Shown here: piece after piece, positions 17,223 through 25,114 of the stretch
How positions within the stretch are numbered: the stretch's first letter is position 1
How the letters are laid out: every line of letters starts with the position of its first letter
NCBI RefSeq assembly: GCF_900199205.1
Contig: NZ_OBMJ01000001.1
Span: 2,731,001 to 2,795,000, forward strand
Direction: 5' to 3'
Source of the DNA: Streptomyces sp. 1331.2
GTDB taxonomy: Bacteria > Actinomycetota > Actinomycetes > Streptomycetales > Streptomycetaceae
DNA length: 64,000 nucleotides
Notes under the pieces: generated by a model
Seen by the model: the letters and a program-made list of their open reading frames with translations, nothing else
Databases searched by the model: none
What the model was told of the DNA's origin: nothing
Program-made: the position numbers and the translations under genes

Positions 17223-17447
17223 TCAGAGGGCGGCCGGAAAGTCCCCACCCTTGACCCCGGCGAGGAAGGACGACCACGCCTCAACCGGGAAGAGCAGCGC
17301 CGGCCCCTCCGGATCCTTGGAGTCACGCACCGGCACGACACCAATCACGCCGACTGCCATCTCCACACAGTTGCTCTGCGCACCCGAGAACGATGACTTT
17401 CGCCAGACGAGGCCAGTAGCGGCCGCGCCCTCGGGCATGCTACTCAT
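17223..17447 (-). CDS. DUF397 domain protein
   Basis: A 74-aa small protein of the DUF397 family, abundant in Streptomyces next to WhiJ-type XRE regulators. The family core is present: LVWRKSSFSG, NCVEMA, VPVRDSKDPEGP, and the end WSSFLAGVKGGDF. It starts at ATG 17447, overlapping the last codons of the XRE gene by 8 bases, the usual arrangement for these pairs. DUF397 proteins are thought to modulate or oppose the partner regulator; the mechanism is not established. Here the partner is interrupted (see the pseudogene). Confidence 0.88.
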   Translation of the reverse strand: MSSMPEGAAATGLVWRKSSFSGAQSNCVEMAVGVIGVVPVRDSKDPEGPALLFPVEAWSSFLAGVKGGDFPAAL

Positions 17448-18303
17448 CGCTGTGCTTTCCTTTCGCGATGCGCTCGATGAACGCGACTGATTCCTTTCGA
17501 GGCAGAGACTCGGCCAACGCCCGCCGGAACAGGTGGGAGTACTTGAACACCTCTCCCGGTTCCTCGATGTAGAGCGTGCTGAGGAGACTGTCCACATACA
17601 CGACGTCGGTCTCAGTGCTCTCGGGGAAACTCAGGATGACAAGTGGACCGAACAGCGCGGCATGGACATCCGAATCCTCCGGCAACACCTGGATGTTGAT
17701 GTTGGGCTGATTTGCCACGCTGACCAGGTAGTCGAGTTGCTCGCGCATCACTGCCCGTCCACCGATCTAGTGCTTCAGCACGGACTCCGACAGCACAACC
17801 CAGAGCCGGAGCGGCGACTCACGCTTCAGCACCGATTGCCGCTCCAACCGGACTTTCGTCAGCTGCTCAACCTGCTCGACGCTGGCATCCTCTATCTGCG
17901 CCCGCACGACAGCCCGGGTGTAGTCCTCCGTCTGCAGCAGGCCAGGGACGAGGAAGGTCTCCACGCTGTAGGCGTCCGAGGCATCAGCCTCCAACGAGAT
18001 GTAGTCGGCATAGAGCGGCGACAGCGCATCCGAATACCGGTCCCACCAGCCACGCAGGCGCCCATCGCGTGACAAATCCTCCAGCCGATTACGCACCGCG
18101 GGGTCCGTCACTCCGTAGAGGTCGAGCAGCAGCCTGAGATCCACAAGCCTGATGCCGGACTGCGCAGCCTCGATCCGGCTGATCTTGCTCTCAGCGCAGG
18201 CCAGCTGCCTGGCTGACTGAGCGATCGTCATCCGCGCAGCAAGCCGCATCTCCTTGAGAGTTCGAGCGAGCCGCCGCTGCCGAACCGTCGGGTTCCTATT
18301 CAC
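17440..18303 (-). pseudogene. WhiJ-type XRE/DUF5753 regulator interrupted by an amber codon
   Basis: Read from GTG 18303 the frame encodes an N-terminal XRE helix-turn-helix (LKEMRLAARMTIAQSARQLA, SKISRIEAAQSG), the DUF5753 region (FLVPGLLQTEDYTRAVV), then stops at TAG 17767-17769 after ESVLKH. The same frame continues as IGGRAVMREQLDYLVSVA to the family's normal end at 17440. Without the stop the product would be 287 residues, the family length. A single base change (for example CAG or GAG to TAG) explains it. The downstream part could still be made from the ATG at 17751 as a 103-aa fragment. The start codon is uncertain because the frame is open to 18432. Calling it non-functional is inference; readthrough or sequence error is possible. 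Confidence 0.8.
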
Positions 18304-18536
18304 GGGCAACGCGTTGACCTCCCAGCCGTATGTGCGCTGCCAGTCTGCCGCCCTCGGGCCACGACAACAATCTTTGATCACTTCCAAAGTGGGGACTTGC
18401 ACTCTAGAAGTCACCAAGGGCATGCTACTCAACGTAGTCCGCTAGACGACACAAAGTGATCATGGCGGGCTTTCGCCGGGCATTCCCATGCCTTCTTCAG
18501 CCGCTGTCACCCGCACACTCCAGAGGTGGCCCCGCC

Positions 18537-18974
18537 ATGCCTGAAACCGTCTCCCCCTCCCCCAACCCTGCCGAGCAGACCTGCTGGCTGCCCCGGCCCG
18601 ACAAGTCCCCCCGTGCCGCCCGCCAGGAGCTCCGCTCCTTCCTCCTCCCCCACCCCTGCGCCGACCTCCTGCTCCCCACCGCCGAGTTGCTGGTCAGCGA
18701 GCTGGTCACCAACGCGCTGCAGCACGCCCGGACCCCGCGCGACCGCCTGATCTTCGTCCGCTTCCAGCTCTCCCCGGACGACACCCTCCGCATCGAGGTC
18801 CACGACGCCGACAGCGAGAAGCCCACTCTCCGCGACTCCCCCGCCTCCGCCGAGACCGGCCGAGGCCTGCTCCTCGTCCACGAGTTGGCCCACAGCTGGG
18901 GCTGCGACCCGCGCAAGGGCGGCATCGGCAAGCTCGTCTGGTGCCACGTCTCCCCCGAGGGGGTCGCCGCGTGA
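18537..18974 (+). CDS. HATPase_c_2 (anti-sigma-factor kinase-like) ATP-binding protein
   Basis: A 145-aa single GHKL ATPase domain of the RsbW/SpoIIAB-like type common in Streptomyces. The N box is ELVTNALQHA (residues about 57-66), the G1 region is IEVHDADSEKP and the G2 region TGRGLLLVHELAHSWG. Such proteins usually act as regulatory kinases or partners of XRE/DUF397 genes (the abaA/whiJ-type clusters). The ATG at 18537 follows AGAGGTGG. Its stop overlaps the next start as GTGA, so the next small gene is coupled. Confidence 0.85.
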   Translation: MPETVSPSPNPAEQTCWLPRPDKSPRAARQELRSFLLPHPCADLLLPTAELLVSELVTNALQHARTPRDRLIFVRFQLSPDDTLRIEVHDADSEKPTLRDSPASAETGRGLLLVHELAHSWGCDPRKGGIGKLVWCHVSPEGVAA

Positions 18975-19246
18975 GCATCGTCCGGGCCGGGATCACCGGC
19001 ATCATGGCGCCCACTCTCTTCCCCACCCTCGACCACGCCCTGCCCGTCCTCTGGGAGCGCGTCCGCGACCTCCCGATCCGCGAGGCCCACCGGGACTTCA
19101 TCCGGATCTGCATCGGCCCCGGTGGCGGTGAGGGCGTCGCCCGCTGCCTCTCCCGGGGAGACGACTGGAGCTTCACCCTCTACGTCGGCGGGATGACCGA
19201 CTGGACCGCCCACCCGATCACCATCGCCACCCGCCCCCACGCCTGA
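18971..19246 (+). CDS. Small hypothetical protein coupled to the HATPase gene
   Basis: A 91-aa protein starting at GTG 18971, overlapping the HATPase stop by four bases. It has no motif I recognise. Sequence features: VRDLPIREAHRDFIRICIGPGG in the middle and a C-terminal YVGGMTDWTAHPI. No signal or membrane segment. The overlap suggests co-expression and perhaps a joint role with the ATPase; the function is unknown. Confidence 0.65.
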   Translation: MSIVRAGITGIMAPTLFPTLDHALPVLWERVRDLPIREAHRDFIRICIGPGGGEGVARCLSRGDDWSFTLYVGGMTDWTAHPITIATRPHA

Positions 19247-19306
19247 ACTCCCCCGCCCCTGCCCGTCGTTCACGCCGGGCAGGGGCCGGTCAGCCGAGGA
19301 CCCCCC

Positions 19307-19822
19307 GTGACCATCTCCCGTGACACCTTCGGCGCCCTCTTCGAAGGCTTCCAGTACGAGGCCTTCCGCTTGGCGACGCTGGCCGACTACGGCACCTCCG
19401 ACGCCCACCAGGCATTCCTCGCTGGGGAGCCCAAACCCACCACCCACAACACCGCCTGGCGGGCAAAGGTCCAACGGCACACCGCCGCCGGCCACCGCAT
19501 CTACCGGGTCCACATCCTGGCCCGGCCCCTCACCCCGTACCTCCACTTCGAGCTGAGCTGGGGGTACCGGACCAACACCACCGCCGGCGAGGAGTTCTTC
19601 ATCCTCGACATCACCGAGAAGCCCAACCCCCTCGAAGGCGTCCCGGACTTCTGGCTGTTCGACGAGTCGACCGCCGTCTCACTCGCCTACGGCACCACCG
19701 GAAGCTTCCTCCGCGCCGAACAACAGCCCGAACCCCACACCTGGATCCACCACCGGGACACCGCCCTGCACCACGCCGAGCCGTTCACCGACTGGCAGCA
19801 ACGCCACCGAATCCGTTTCTGA
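19307..19822 (+). CDS. DUF6879 family protein
   Basis: A 171-aa soluble protein resembling the DUF6879 family found beside XRE/DUF397/HATPase genes in Streptomyces. Characteristic pieces are FGALFEGFQYEAFRL at the start, RIYRVHILARPLTPYLHFEL and EEFFILDITE in the middle, and FWLFDESTAV. It begins at GTG 19307 after a 60-base gap from the preceding gene. Function unknown; genomic context suggests a regulatory or signalling module with the neighbouring ATPase. Confidence 0.75.
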   Translation: MTISRDTFGALFEGFQYEAFRLATLADYGTSDAHQAFLAGEPKPTTHNTAWRAKVQRHTAAGHRIYRVHILARPLTPYLHFELSWGYRTNTTAGEEFFILDITEKPNPLEGVPDFWLFDESTAVSLAYGTTGSFLRAEQQPEPHTWIHHRDTALHHAEPFTDWQQRHRIRF

Positions 19823-19851
19823 CTCCCCGCAGCGCCTGGCAGCATGCGGCC

Positions 19852-20439
19852 ATGGAGACGAACCCAGCACCCAAGGCCGTACGGGAACTCCGGGAGATCG
19901 CCCACAGCTGGGTCGACGGCCGGCGCACCGCCCCGGAGCTCCTGATCGAAGCGGCGCTCCGCGCCCTGACCGCCGGCGGCTACTCACCCTCACTGCTGCA
20001 CCTCGCCGCACTGAGCAGCCTCGAACACGAGCAGGCCCCGGAGCTGTTCGACCAGGTGATGGAAGAACTCGGCTTCGGCTTCCACCCGCCCGAGGACTAC
20101 TGGGAGGGACGACTCGCACTCGCCCGCTGGTGGGCCACCGAGATCGTCGGCGGCTGGCTCGACCCCTTCGAAGGCGCCTCACTCATCCTCTACGAGGTCG
20201 CCGAGCCCTACGGCCGCTGCGAGGAACTGAGCCCCCTCATCGACGCCATGCTGGGCCCCGCGGAGCACAGCGGCTCCCCGCACAGGATCACCGCAGACCT
20301 GACCCAGGTGGCCCAGGAGCTCCTGGCCCGCATCCCACCGCCCGCCGGGCCGGTCACCCGAACGGGAGAACAGCGGTGCTCCGCTGGGCCAGAACGCGCG
20401 AGTAGTCGGCAGCCTCCCCGGTCAGCGCACGGTAGTTGA
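19852..20439 (+). CDS. Hypothetical protein, helical
   Basis: A 195-aa protein, mostly alpha-helical by composition (LLIEAALRALTAGG, LFDQVMEELGFGF, LARWWATEIVGGWL), with no motif I recognise. The start at 19852 is an ATG 29 bases after the DUF6879 stop. The last 30 or so residues are compositionally different (Arg/Ser/Pro-rich) and are encoded on DNA that reads better as a gene on the other strand, so the original stop may have been lost or the genes simply converge and overlap. Confidence 0.6.
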   Translation: METNPAPKAVRELREIAHSWVDGRRTAPELLIEAALRALTAGGYSPSLLHLAALSSLEHEQAPELFDQVMEELGFGFHPPEDYWEGRLALARWWATEIVGGWLDPFEGASLILYEVAEPYGRCEELSPLIDAMLGPAEHSGSPHRITADLTQVAQELLARIPPPAGPVTRTGEQRCSAGPERASSRQPPRSAHGS

Positions 20440-20559
20440 GCACCGGATCACCCGCCCTGACCAGCGCGCTCGCGCAACCCCGCACCACGGTCGGGGCGGG
20501 TGCACGTCCAGGTCTTCGATAGCCGCCTCAGCAGTGCGGCACTCCGCGCAGATCGGCAT
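20354..20559 (-). pseudogene. Small Cys-containing gene with a 1-bp frameshift
   Basis: From ATG 20559 (GAGGAGG upstream) the frame encodes MPICAECRTAEAAIEDLDVH, and about codon 20 good coding sequence moves to the -1 frame (APTVVRGCASALVRAG, LNYRALTGEAADYSRVL) up to a stop at 20354-20356. Adding one base in the CCC run near 20498 would give a continuous 68-aa protein. As sequenced, the first frame ends after 45 residues. Either a real 1-base deletion or a sequencing error. It begins 21 bases after the zinc-ribbon gene on the same strand, so the two look like a small operon. It overlaps the end of the forward gene at 19852-20439. Confidence 0.5.
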
Positions 20560-20580
20560 GCTGCCGGCCTCCTCGCTCTC

Positions 20581-20736
20581 TCAGGCCCAGGTGGAGCCGC
20601 ACGAGGTGCAGCCCCAACGGCCTTCCAGTGTCTGGTAAGTGGCACTCGACCCGCAGACCGGGCACACACGGGCTGCGGCGTCCGGGTCGCTGCTCGGCAG
20701 GCTACCGGGAGGCGGGCTGGTGCAGGGGGGGATCAT
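20581..20736 (-). CDS. 51-aa zinc-ribbon protein
   Basis: A very small gene: ATG 20736 to TGA 20581, 51 codons. The last 30 residues form a clear treble/ribbon: VCPVCGSSATYQTLEGRWGC opens it and CTSCGSTWA closes it, giving two CxxC pairs sixteen residues apart, as in single zinc ribbons. The first 20 residues are Pro/Ser-rich. No strong ribosome-binding site is visible. It lies directly upstream of the frameshifted small gene. Possible roles (nucleic-acid or protein binding) cannot be told apart. Confidence 0.6.
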   Translation of the reverse strand: MIPPCTSPPPGSLPSSDPDAAARVCPVCGSSATYQTLEGRWGCTSCGSTWA

Positions 20737-21087
20737 GGCGGCGGGCTGACTGACCGCCGATCTGCTCTACGCGCCGACGACCGTAGCCGGCGTGCGAGAG
20801 TTCGCCAACCGCACAGGCGTGTCATAAGCGCCTTCTACGATGCTCGGCCTCGGCTGCAGCAAGCCTGGTCCGGGCCACCTCACGGGCCCACCTACATGCG
20901 CAGGAAGTCGGCCCCGTCGACTTCCTGCGCTTCGGCCCACCGCGGCAGACGGTCCAACTGTCAAGCCCGGTACGGAGAGACAGCTCCTTCGCGTGAAGGT
21001 GTGCGTACCGATTCCGGGAGCGGGCAGGTTCAGTCGCGATCCGGCGACGCCTCCTGGTCAATCCGCTCCCGCTGGAAGGAAGTTGCG
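20737..21087. other. Gene-free stretch between divergent small genes
   Basis: No reading frame here looks coding on either strand. It holds a perfect hairpin at 20898-20930 (listed separately) and, in its right part, the leader of the metallothionein-like gene. A short reverse-frame piece near 20823-20890 (AREVARTRLAAAEAEH) might be a gene remnant but has no start. Confidence 0.5.
20898..20930. terminator. Perfect hairpin sharing its core with one at 53 kb
   Basis: A 13-bp perfect stem (20898-20910 with 20918-20930) with a 7-base loop. The core CAGGAAGTCGGCCC is identical to the hairpin at 53105-53135. It is probably a transcription terminator. Confidence 0.65.
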
Positions 21088-21198
21088 ATGACGACGTCAA
21101 CAGAGGACACGGTCTCCTCGGGCTGTCAGTGCGGCCCCGGCTGCTCCTGCGGGTGCCAGAACGGTGGCTCCTGCCAGTGCGGCGGCGGCTGCTCGTAA
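21088..21198 (+). CDS. 36-aa Cys-rich metallothionein-like peptide
   Basis: A 36-aa peptide, ATG 21088 to TAA 21196-21198, with GGAAGGA seven bases upstream. After a Thr/Ser-rich start (MTTSTEDTVSSG) the remaining residues are almost only Cys, Gly, Gln and Ser, with eight Cys arranged as CQC, CSCGC, CQC and C. The pattern resembles small bacterial metallothioneins binding Cu(I) or Zn(II). There is no His. A Cys-rich RiPP precursor is the main alternative, but no modification enzyme is nearby. It is followed by a terminator and then by a ferritin-like gene, so a metal-handling role is reasonable. Confidence 0.7.
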   Translation: MTTSTEDTVSSGCQCGPGCSCGCQNGGSCQCGGGCS

Positions 21199-21223
21199 GG
21201 GCACCCCACCTCCGACGCCCGCT

Positions 21224-21247
21224 CCGCCCGGCGCAGATGCCGGGCGG
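21224..21247 (+). terminator. Terminator after the Cys-rich peptide gene
   Basis: A 9-bp GC stem (21224-21232 with 21239-21247) and a 6-base loop, 26 bases after the stop codon. Confidence 0.6.
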
Positions 21248-21369
21248 GGTGGCCACCCACTCACGCCGCCCGTCCGGCTGAACTCCCGGGCCGCACCGGC
21301 CCGGTACGCATGCGCACGGCCGGCCCCCGATTACCGTCCGGCGCACAGCCGAACGAAAGGGGCCCCAGC

Positions 21370-22431
21370 GTGACGACGACCGGAATCCTGGACTACGAGA
21401 GCGACGCGATCGTCCAGCTCATGAGCATCCCCGAGGAGGACTGGACCGAGCAGGAGCTCAAGGACGCGCTCCAGCGGGCGATCATGCTGGAGCTCTCCAC
21501 CATCCCGCCCTACGCCACCGCCCTCTGGTCGATCATCGACCCGAACAAGGACGAGCCCGTCGCCCACACCATCCGCGAGATCGTCTTCGACGAGATGTCG
21601 CACTTCGGCCTGGTCTGCAACATGCTCACCAGCATCGGCGGCACGGTCCAGCTCATCGACCCGCTCACCGTCCCCAAGTACCCGAGCGAGCTGCCCGGTG
21701 GCGTCAACCCGGGGCTGGAGGTGTTCCTCAGCGGGCTGACCCGCGATTCGGCCGCCCTCTTCGCCGCCATCGAGAAGCCCGAGAACCCGCTGGCCTTCGC
21801 CGCCGACGGCAACACGATCGGCGCCTTCTACCAGCGCATCGCCAACGTCTTCCCGAACTTCGCACACCTGCTGACCGGGAACAACCAGGTGACCTTCCCC
21901 CTCGGGGCGATCGGCCACGGCGCCGGCAATGACATCGTGGCGATGAACACCATCGGCGACGTCCTGAAGGCGATCAACATCATCCAGACCCAGGGCGAGG
22001 GCACCACGGTCTCCCCGGACAACCCCTTCTTCGGCGCCCCGGGCGAACTCGCCCACTACTACTCCTTCAAGGAGATCGCCGTCGGCAAGAAGCTGGTGAA
22101 GAACCCGGCGACGGGCAGGTTCGAGTTCACCGGCGCCGACGTCCCGCTCCCGCCCACCGCGCCGGTCCCCCGCGTCCCCTCCGGCGGCTGGGCCAACGAC
22201 CCCGCCAACGCACCCGACCTGTCCACCGCCGCCGCGCTGCACGACTTCAACACCACCTACAGCGACATGCTGAGGGCCCTCCAGGACGCCTGGGGCGGCC
22301 AGCCGGACCGGCTGTTCGACGCGACCAGCAGCATGAGCGATCTGGCCGTCACCGCACGGAGGTTGAACGCCATCAAGCTCCCCTCCGACCCGAACTCCTT
22401 CTACGGCCCGGAGTGGCTCTTCATCCCCTAG
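21370..22431 (+). CDS. VioB/RebD-type ferritin-like domain protein
   Basis: A 353-aa protein whose N-terminal half matches the ferritin-like domain of iminophenyl-pyruvate dimer synthases (VioB/RebD; Pfam Ferritin-like PF12902): IMLELSTIPPYATALWSI, IREIVFDEMSHFGLVCNMLT (Glu-x-x-His metal ligands), GTVQLIDP and YPSELPGGV. The C-terminal half has FYQRIANVFPNF and a long helix LHDFNTTYSDMLRAL. In violacein and rebeccamycin pathways such domains handle indole-imine coupling, but no partner tryptophan oxidase is in this window, so this is more likely a stand-alone family member. GTG at 21370 has AAAGGGG upstream. Iron or metal binding is expected. Confidence 0.8.
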   Translation: MTTTGILDYESDAIVQLMSIPEEDWTEQELKDALQRAIMLELSTIPPYATALWSIIDPNKDEPVAHTIREIVFDEMSHFGLVCNMLTSIGGTVQLIDPLTVPKYPSELPGGVNPGLEVFLSGLTRDSAALFAAIEKPENPLAFAADGNTIGAFYQRIANVFPNFAHLLTGNNQVTFPLGAIGHGAGNDIVAMNTIGDVLKAINIIQTQGEGTTVSPDNPFFGAPGELAHYYSFKEIAVGKKLVKNPATGRFEFTGADVPLPPTAPVPRVPSGGWANDPANAPDLSTAAALHDFNTTYSDMLRALQDAWGGQPDRLFDATSSMSDLAVTARRLNAIKLPSDPNSFYGPEWLFIP

Positions 22432-22441
22432 CCCGGTCCGG

Positions 22442-22473
22442 GGGCCGGTGCGGGGCGCTCCCTGCACCGGCCC
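22442..22473. terminator. Hairpin between convergent genes
   Basis: A 10-bp stem (22442-22451 with 22464-22473) lies in the 46-bp gap between the convergent ferritin-like and flavodoxin genes and can serve both. Confidence 0.6.
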
Positions 22474-22477
22474 GTCC

Positions 22478-22945
22478 TCACCGCCCGCCGGTCCGCAGCA
22501 GTCCCTCGGCGAACGCACCCGCCGCCGCCAGGTCGCCGCCGTCGGGCCGCGCCTTGTTGATGCCGCCGACGAGCCGGAACGGGAGCCAGGTGTCGAAGCC
22601 CCGGCACGCGAAGGTGTCGGCCACCTCGAACCCCTTCCGTTCGAGCTCCCGCACGAGCGGCCGGCTGAACGGTCGAACCCGCAGCTCCGGCAGCCCGCTG
22701 GTGGCGAACACGAACGCCCTGCCGCACTGCCCTTCGGGGACCGACCGGACGAACCCGCGCAACAGCGGATGGAACCGCCCCGAGAAGATGCCCGAGCCGA
22801 ATCCCACCAGGTCGTACGCGGCGAGCCCCGCCGGATCGAGCCGTTCCGGCTCGACCACCGGCGCCGACAGCACCCGGCCCATGGCCTCGGCGATCCTCCT
22901 CGTGTTGCCGTGGGACACGGAGGCGCAGACGATGACGGCCTTCAT
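22478..22945 (-). CDS. Flavodoxin-like protein
   Basis: A 155-aa single-domain flavodoxin. The FMN phosphate loop is ASVSHGNTRRIAEAMG (residues about 7-22), followed by YDLVGFGSGIFSGRFHP and a middle strand AFVFATSGLP, as in FMN-binding flavodoxin folds. It is likely a cytosolic one-electron carrier or a quinone-reductase relative. The ATG at 22945 has GGAGA just upstream; the frame is open to 23074 but the extra residues are unlike the family. Redox partner unknown. Confidence 0.85.
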   Translation of the reverse strand: MKAVIVCASVSHGNTRRIAEAMGRVLSAPVVEPERLDPAGLAAYDLVGFGSGIFSGRFHPLLRGFVRSVPEGQCGRAFVFATSGLPELRVRPFSRPLVRELERKGFEVADTFACRGFDTWLPFRLVGGINKARPDGGDLAAAGAFAEGLLRTGGR

Positions 22946-23032
22946 GACGGTTCTCCTTCCGCTCGCGGTACACCCGACAGATGGACCGGACACCCCGGAA
23001 GAACGTGACATCACTCCGGCCCCGGAAAGCCC

Positions 23033-23066
23033 GAAGGCCGGCGCGGACAACTCCGCACCGGCCTTC
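23033..23066 (-). terminator. Terminator downstream of def
   Basis: An imperfect 15-bp stem (23033-23047 with 23052-23066, one mismatch) and a 4-base loop, 34 bases past the def stop. Confidence 0.6.
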
Positions 23067-23099
23067 GACGACAACCGGCGGCCGACTACCGCCCCGCCG

Positions 23100-23753
23100 T
23101 CAGGCGTTGGGCACCGTCGCGTACTTCGCCGTGCCCTCGGCCATCTGCTTCAGCGCGTCCTTGCGGTCGCGCTTCGACAGCTTGTCGATGTAGAGGGTGC
23201 CGTACAGGTGGTCCGTCTCGTGCTGCAGGCAGCGGGCGAAGAAGCCGGTGCCCTCGACGCGGATCGCCTTGCCGTCCTTGTCGACGCCGGTCACGGCGGC
23301 GTAGTCCGGGCGCGGCAGCTCGGCATAGGCGGTGGGGACGGACAGGCAGCCCTCGTTGCCGTCGTCCAGCACCCGCCGGCGGTCCGCCGGGTACTCCTCC
23401 AGCTTGGGGTTGATCACGTGGCCGATGTGGCGCACGCCCTCGTCGTCCGGGCAGTCGTAGACGAAGACCTTGAGGTCGACGCCGATCTGGTTGGCGGCGA
23501 GGCCCACGCCCTCGGCGGCGTACATCGACTGGAACATGTCGTCGATCAGCGCGGAGAGTTCGCCGTCGAAGGCGGTGACGTCCTTGACCTCGCGGTGCAG
23601 GACGGGGTTGCCGACGACGGTGATCGGACGGGCGGTGCCCTTGGTGAGGTCGGGCTCCTCGCCGATCACCTTCACGGGGGTCTCGGGCGCCGCCCCCTCC
23701 ACGTCGTGCTCGTGCTCGTGCGAGTGGTCGTGCTGCTCGGCCTGCTCCGCCAT
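23100..23753 (-). CDS. def: Peptide deformylase
   Basis: A 217-aa metallo-deformylase that removes the formyl group from the N-terminal Met of new proteins. All three family motifs are intact: [17 protein letters not shown] (metal Cys) and [12 protein letters not shown] (HExxH-type metal His pair plus Glu). The N-terminus is longer than in typical enzymes and carries a run of His and acidic residues ([10 protein letters not shown], residues about 8-17), suggesting metal binding or charge-driven contacts. ATG at 23753. The gene lies downstream of the TPR gene on the same strand. Confidence 0.95.
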   Translation of the reverse strand: MAEQAEQHDHSHEHEHDVEGAAPETPVKVIGEEPDLTKGTARPITVVGNPVLHREVKDVTAFDGELSALIDDMFQSMYAAEGVGLAANQIGVDLKVFVYDCPDDEGVRHIGHVINPKLEEYPADRRRVLDDGNEGCLSVPTAYAELPRPDYAAVTGVDKDGKAIRVEGTGFFARCLQHETDHLYGTLYIDKLSKRDRKDALKQMAEGTAKYATVPNA

Positions 23754-23832
23754 GTCTCCGTCTTCCGCTTTCCCTAGGTCTACCGCGTACCTCACCAGGG
23801 TACTCAGCGGCACTCGGCGGGCTCAGCAGACC

Positions 23833-24825
23833 TCAGCAGACCTCTTCGAGGTCCCGGTACGCCCGGGTGGCGGGGGCCGCCGCGACCCAGCGGTCCAGCA
23901 GGGTGCGCACCAGGTGGGCGGGGGCGGCGATCCCGCACTCCCGCTCGACCAGCCAGGACATCCCGGCGGCGCCGCCCTGGCTGAGGTGGCTGAGGTGGCC
24001 GGGGTGCGAGGCGTCGCCGTCGTCGTGCGGGTCGTGATGGGCGGCGATGCCGTCGTCGGAGGCCATCCGGCTCTCCGAGCAGGCGCGGCAGAGCAGCCGC
24101 ACCGAGGAGGTCCAGTCCTCGGCCGCGTACCCGGCGTCGGCGACGAGCCGTTCCAGCGCGTCCCGGTCCCCGGCGGTGGCGGCCTGCAGCAGCACCACGT
24201 ACGTCGGCACCGGGGACGGCGCCCACAGCTCGATCTCGTCGAACACGGGGTAGGCGACGCCGTCGGTGACGCGTTCGCCGTGCGGGGCGCCGTCGTGCAG
24301 GACGACCTCGCCCCAGCGGCGGCCGGAGGAGGGCAGCGGGATGGACAGCACTTCGATCCGGGCCGGGTCCAGCCGTCTGCCCCAGACGACCTCGGACTCG
24401 CCGTCCGGGGAGAGCCGTACCGGGGTGGTGCCGAGATCGAGGCTGACCGGGCCGTCGGGCAGCCCGCCGGGGCCGCCGGGCAGCTTGAGCCCGTAGGCCT
24501 GCCAGGCCCGGCGGGCGAGCGGCCAGTCCTGCAGGGCGGTGGCGGTGATGCCGAGGTTCCACCAGTCGGGGGCGCCGTGCTCGCGGTCGAGCAGGGCTAC
24601 GGCGCGCAGGCCGGCCGAGCGGGCCTGTTCCCAGTCGCGGCGGAACTTGTGCAGGAGGGCGAGGTTGAACCAGGAGTCGGAAAGCCACGGCTCCAGGTCG
24701 GCGGCCATCACCAGCAGCGCGCCGGCGTCCTCGTAGCGGCCGTCGCCGATCAGCGTGAAGGCCCGGTCGGTCGTCTGCCGCCAGGTGGCGGACGGCCGGT
24801 GCCGTGCCCGGTGGAAGATCCTCAC
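23833..24825 (-). CDS. Tetratricopeptide-repeat protein
   Basis: A 330-aa cytosolic protein. The N-terminal third holds TPR-like helix pairs (TDRAFTLIGDGRYEDAGALL, SDSWFNLALLHKFRRDWEQA, PDWWNLGITATALQDWPLAR). The middle is beta-rich (VRLSPDGESEVVWGRRLD, RWGEVVLHDG). The C-terminal third has a Cys pair (LLCRAC) and a His/Asp-rich segment (AHHDPHDDGDASHPGHLSH) that may bind metal. GTG at 24825 (MRIFHRARHR) was chosen because the frame upstream is low-complexity. The start lies on the same strand as def, 79 bases upstream of it. Function unknown. Confidence 0.78.
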   Translation of the reverse strand: MRIFHRARHRPSATWRQTTDRAFTLIGDGRYEDAGALLVMAADLEPWLSDSWFNLALLHKFRRDWEQARSAGLRAVALLDREHGAPDWWNLGITATALQDWPLARRAWQAYGLKLPGGPGGLPDGPVSLDLGTTPVRLSPDGESEVVWGRRLDPARIEVLSIPLPSSGRRWGEVVLHDGAPHGERVTDGVAYPVFDEIELWAPSPVPTYVVLLQAATAGDRDALERLVADAGYAAEDWTSSVRLLCRACSESRMASDDGIAAHHDPHDDGDASHPGHLSHLSQGGAAGMSWLVERECGIAAPAHLVRTLLDRWVAAAPATRAYRDLEEVC

Positions 24826-25114
24826 GTTCGTCCCTGCCGTCGTCGTCCGCTCAAGTCCCGTGCCACCGTGCCCGTACCGCCTCGGCGGGGGTACGAGGCC
24901 CGCTGCCCCGGGTCGGTGTTCCACGCTACGACCGCATCCAACCACGCCCGCCCCCGCCCGCGCTCCCCACCGCCGAGGTTGGGGCCCGCCCTCCCCAGCC
25001 TGCCCGCCCGATGGCAGCCTCTCAACCCCTGGCGGAGCCGCAGCCGCGCTCCGGCACCGCACGAGCACCGCACGGCCACCGCACGGCCACCGCACGAGCG
25101 CCGCACGGGGACCG

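Noticed and set aside
20767..20964. A small reverse-strand gene between the zinc ribbon and the Cys-rich peptide
   Set aside because: It spans a perfect terminator hairpin and lacks a ribosome-binding site and any motif.
21088..21198. The Cys-rich peptide as a lanthipeptide or thiopeptide precursor
   Set aside because: No LanM, YcaO, radical-SAM or protease gene is adjacent, and Ser/Thr positions do not suggest a core.
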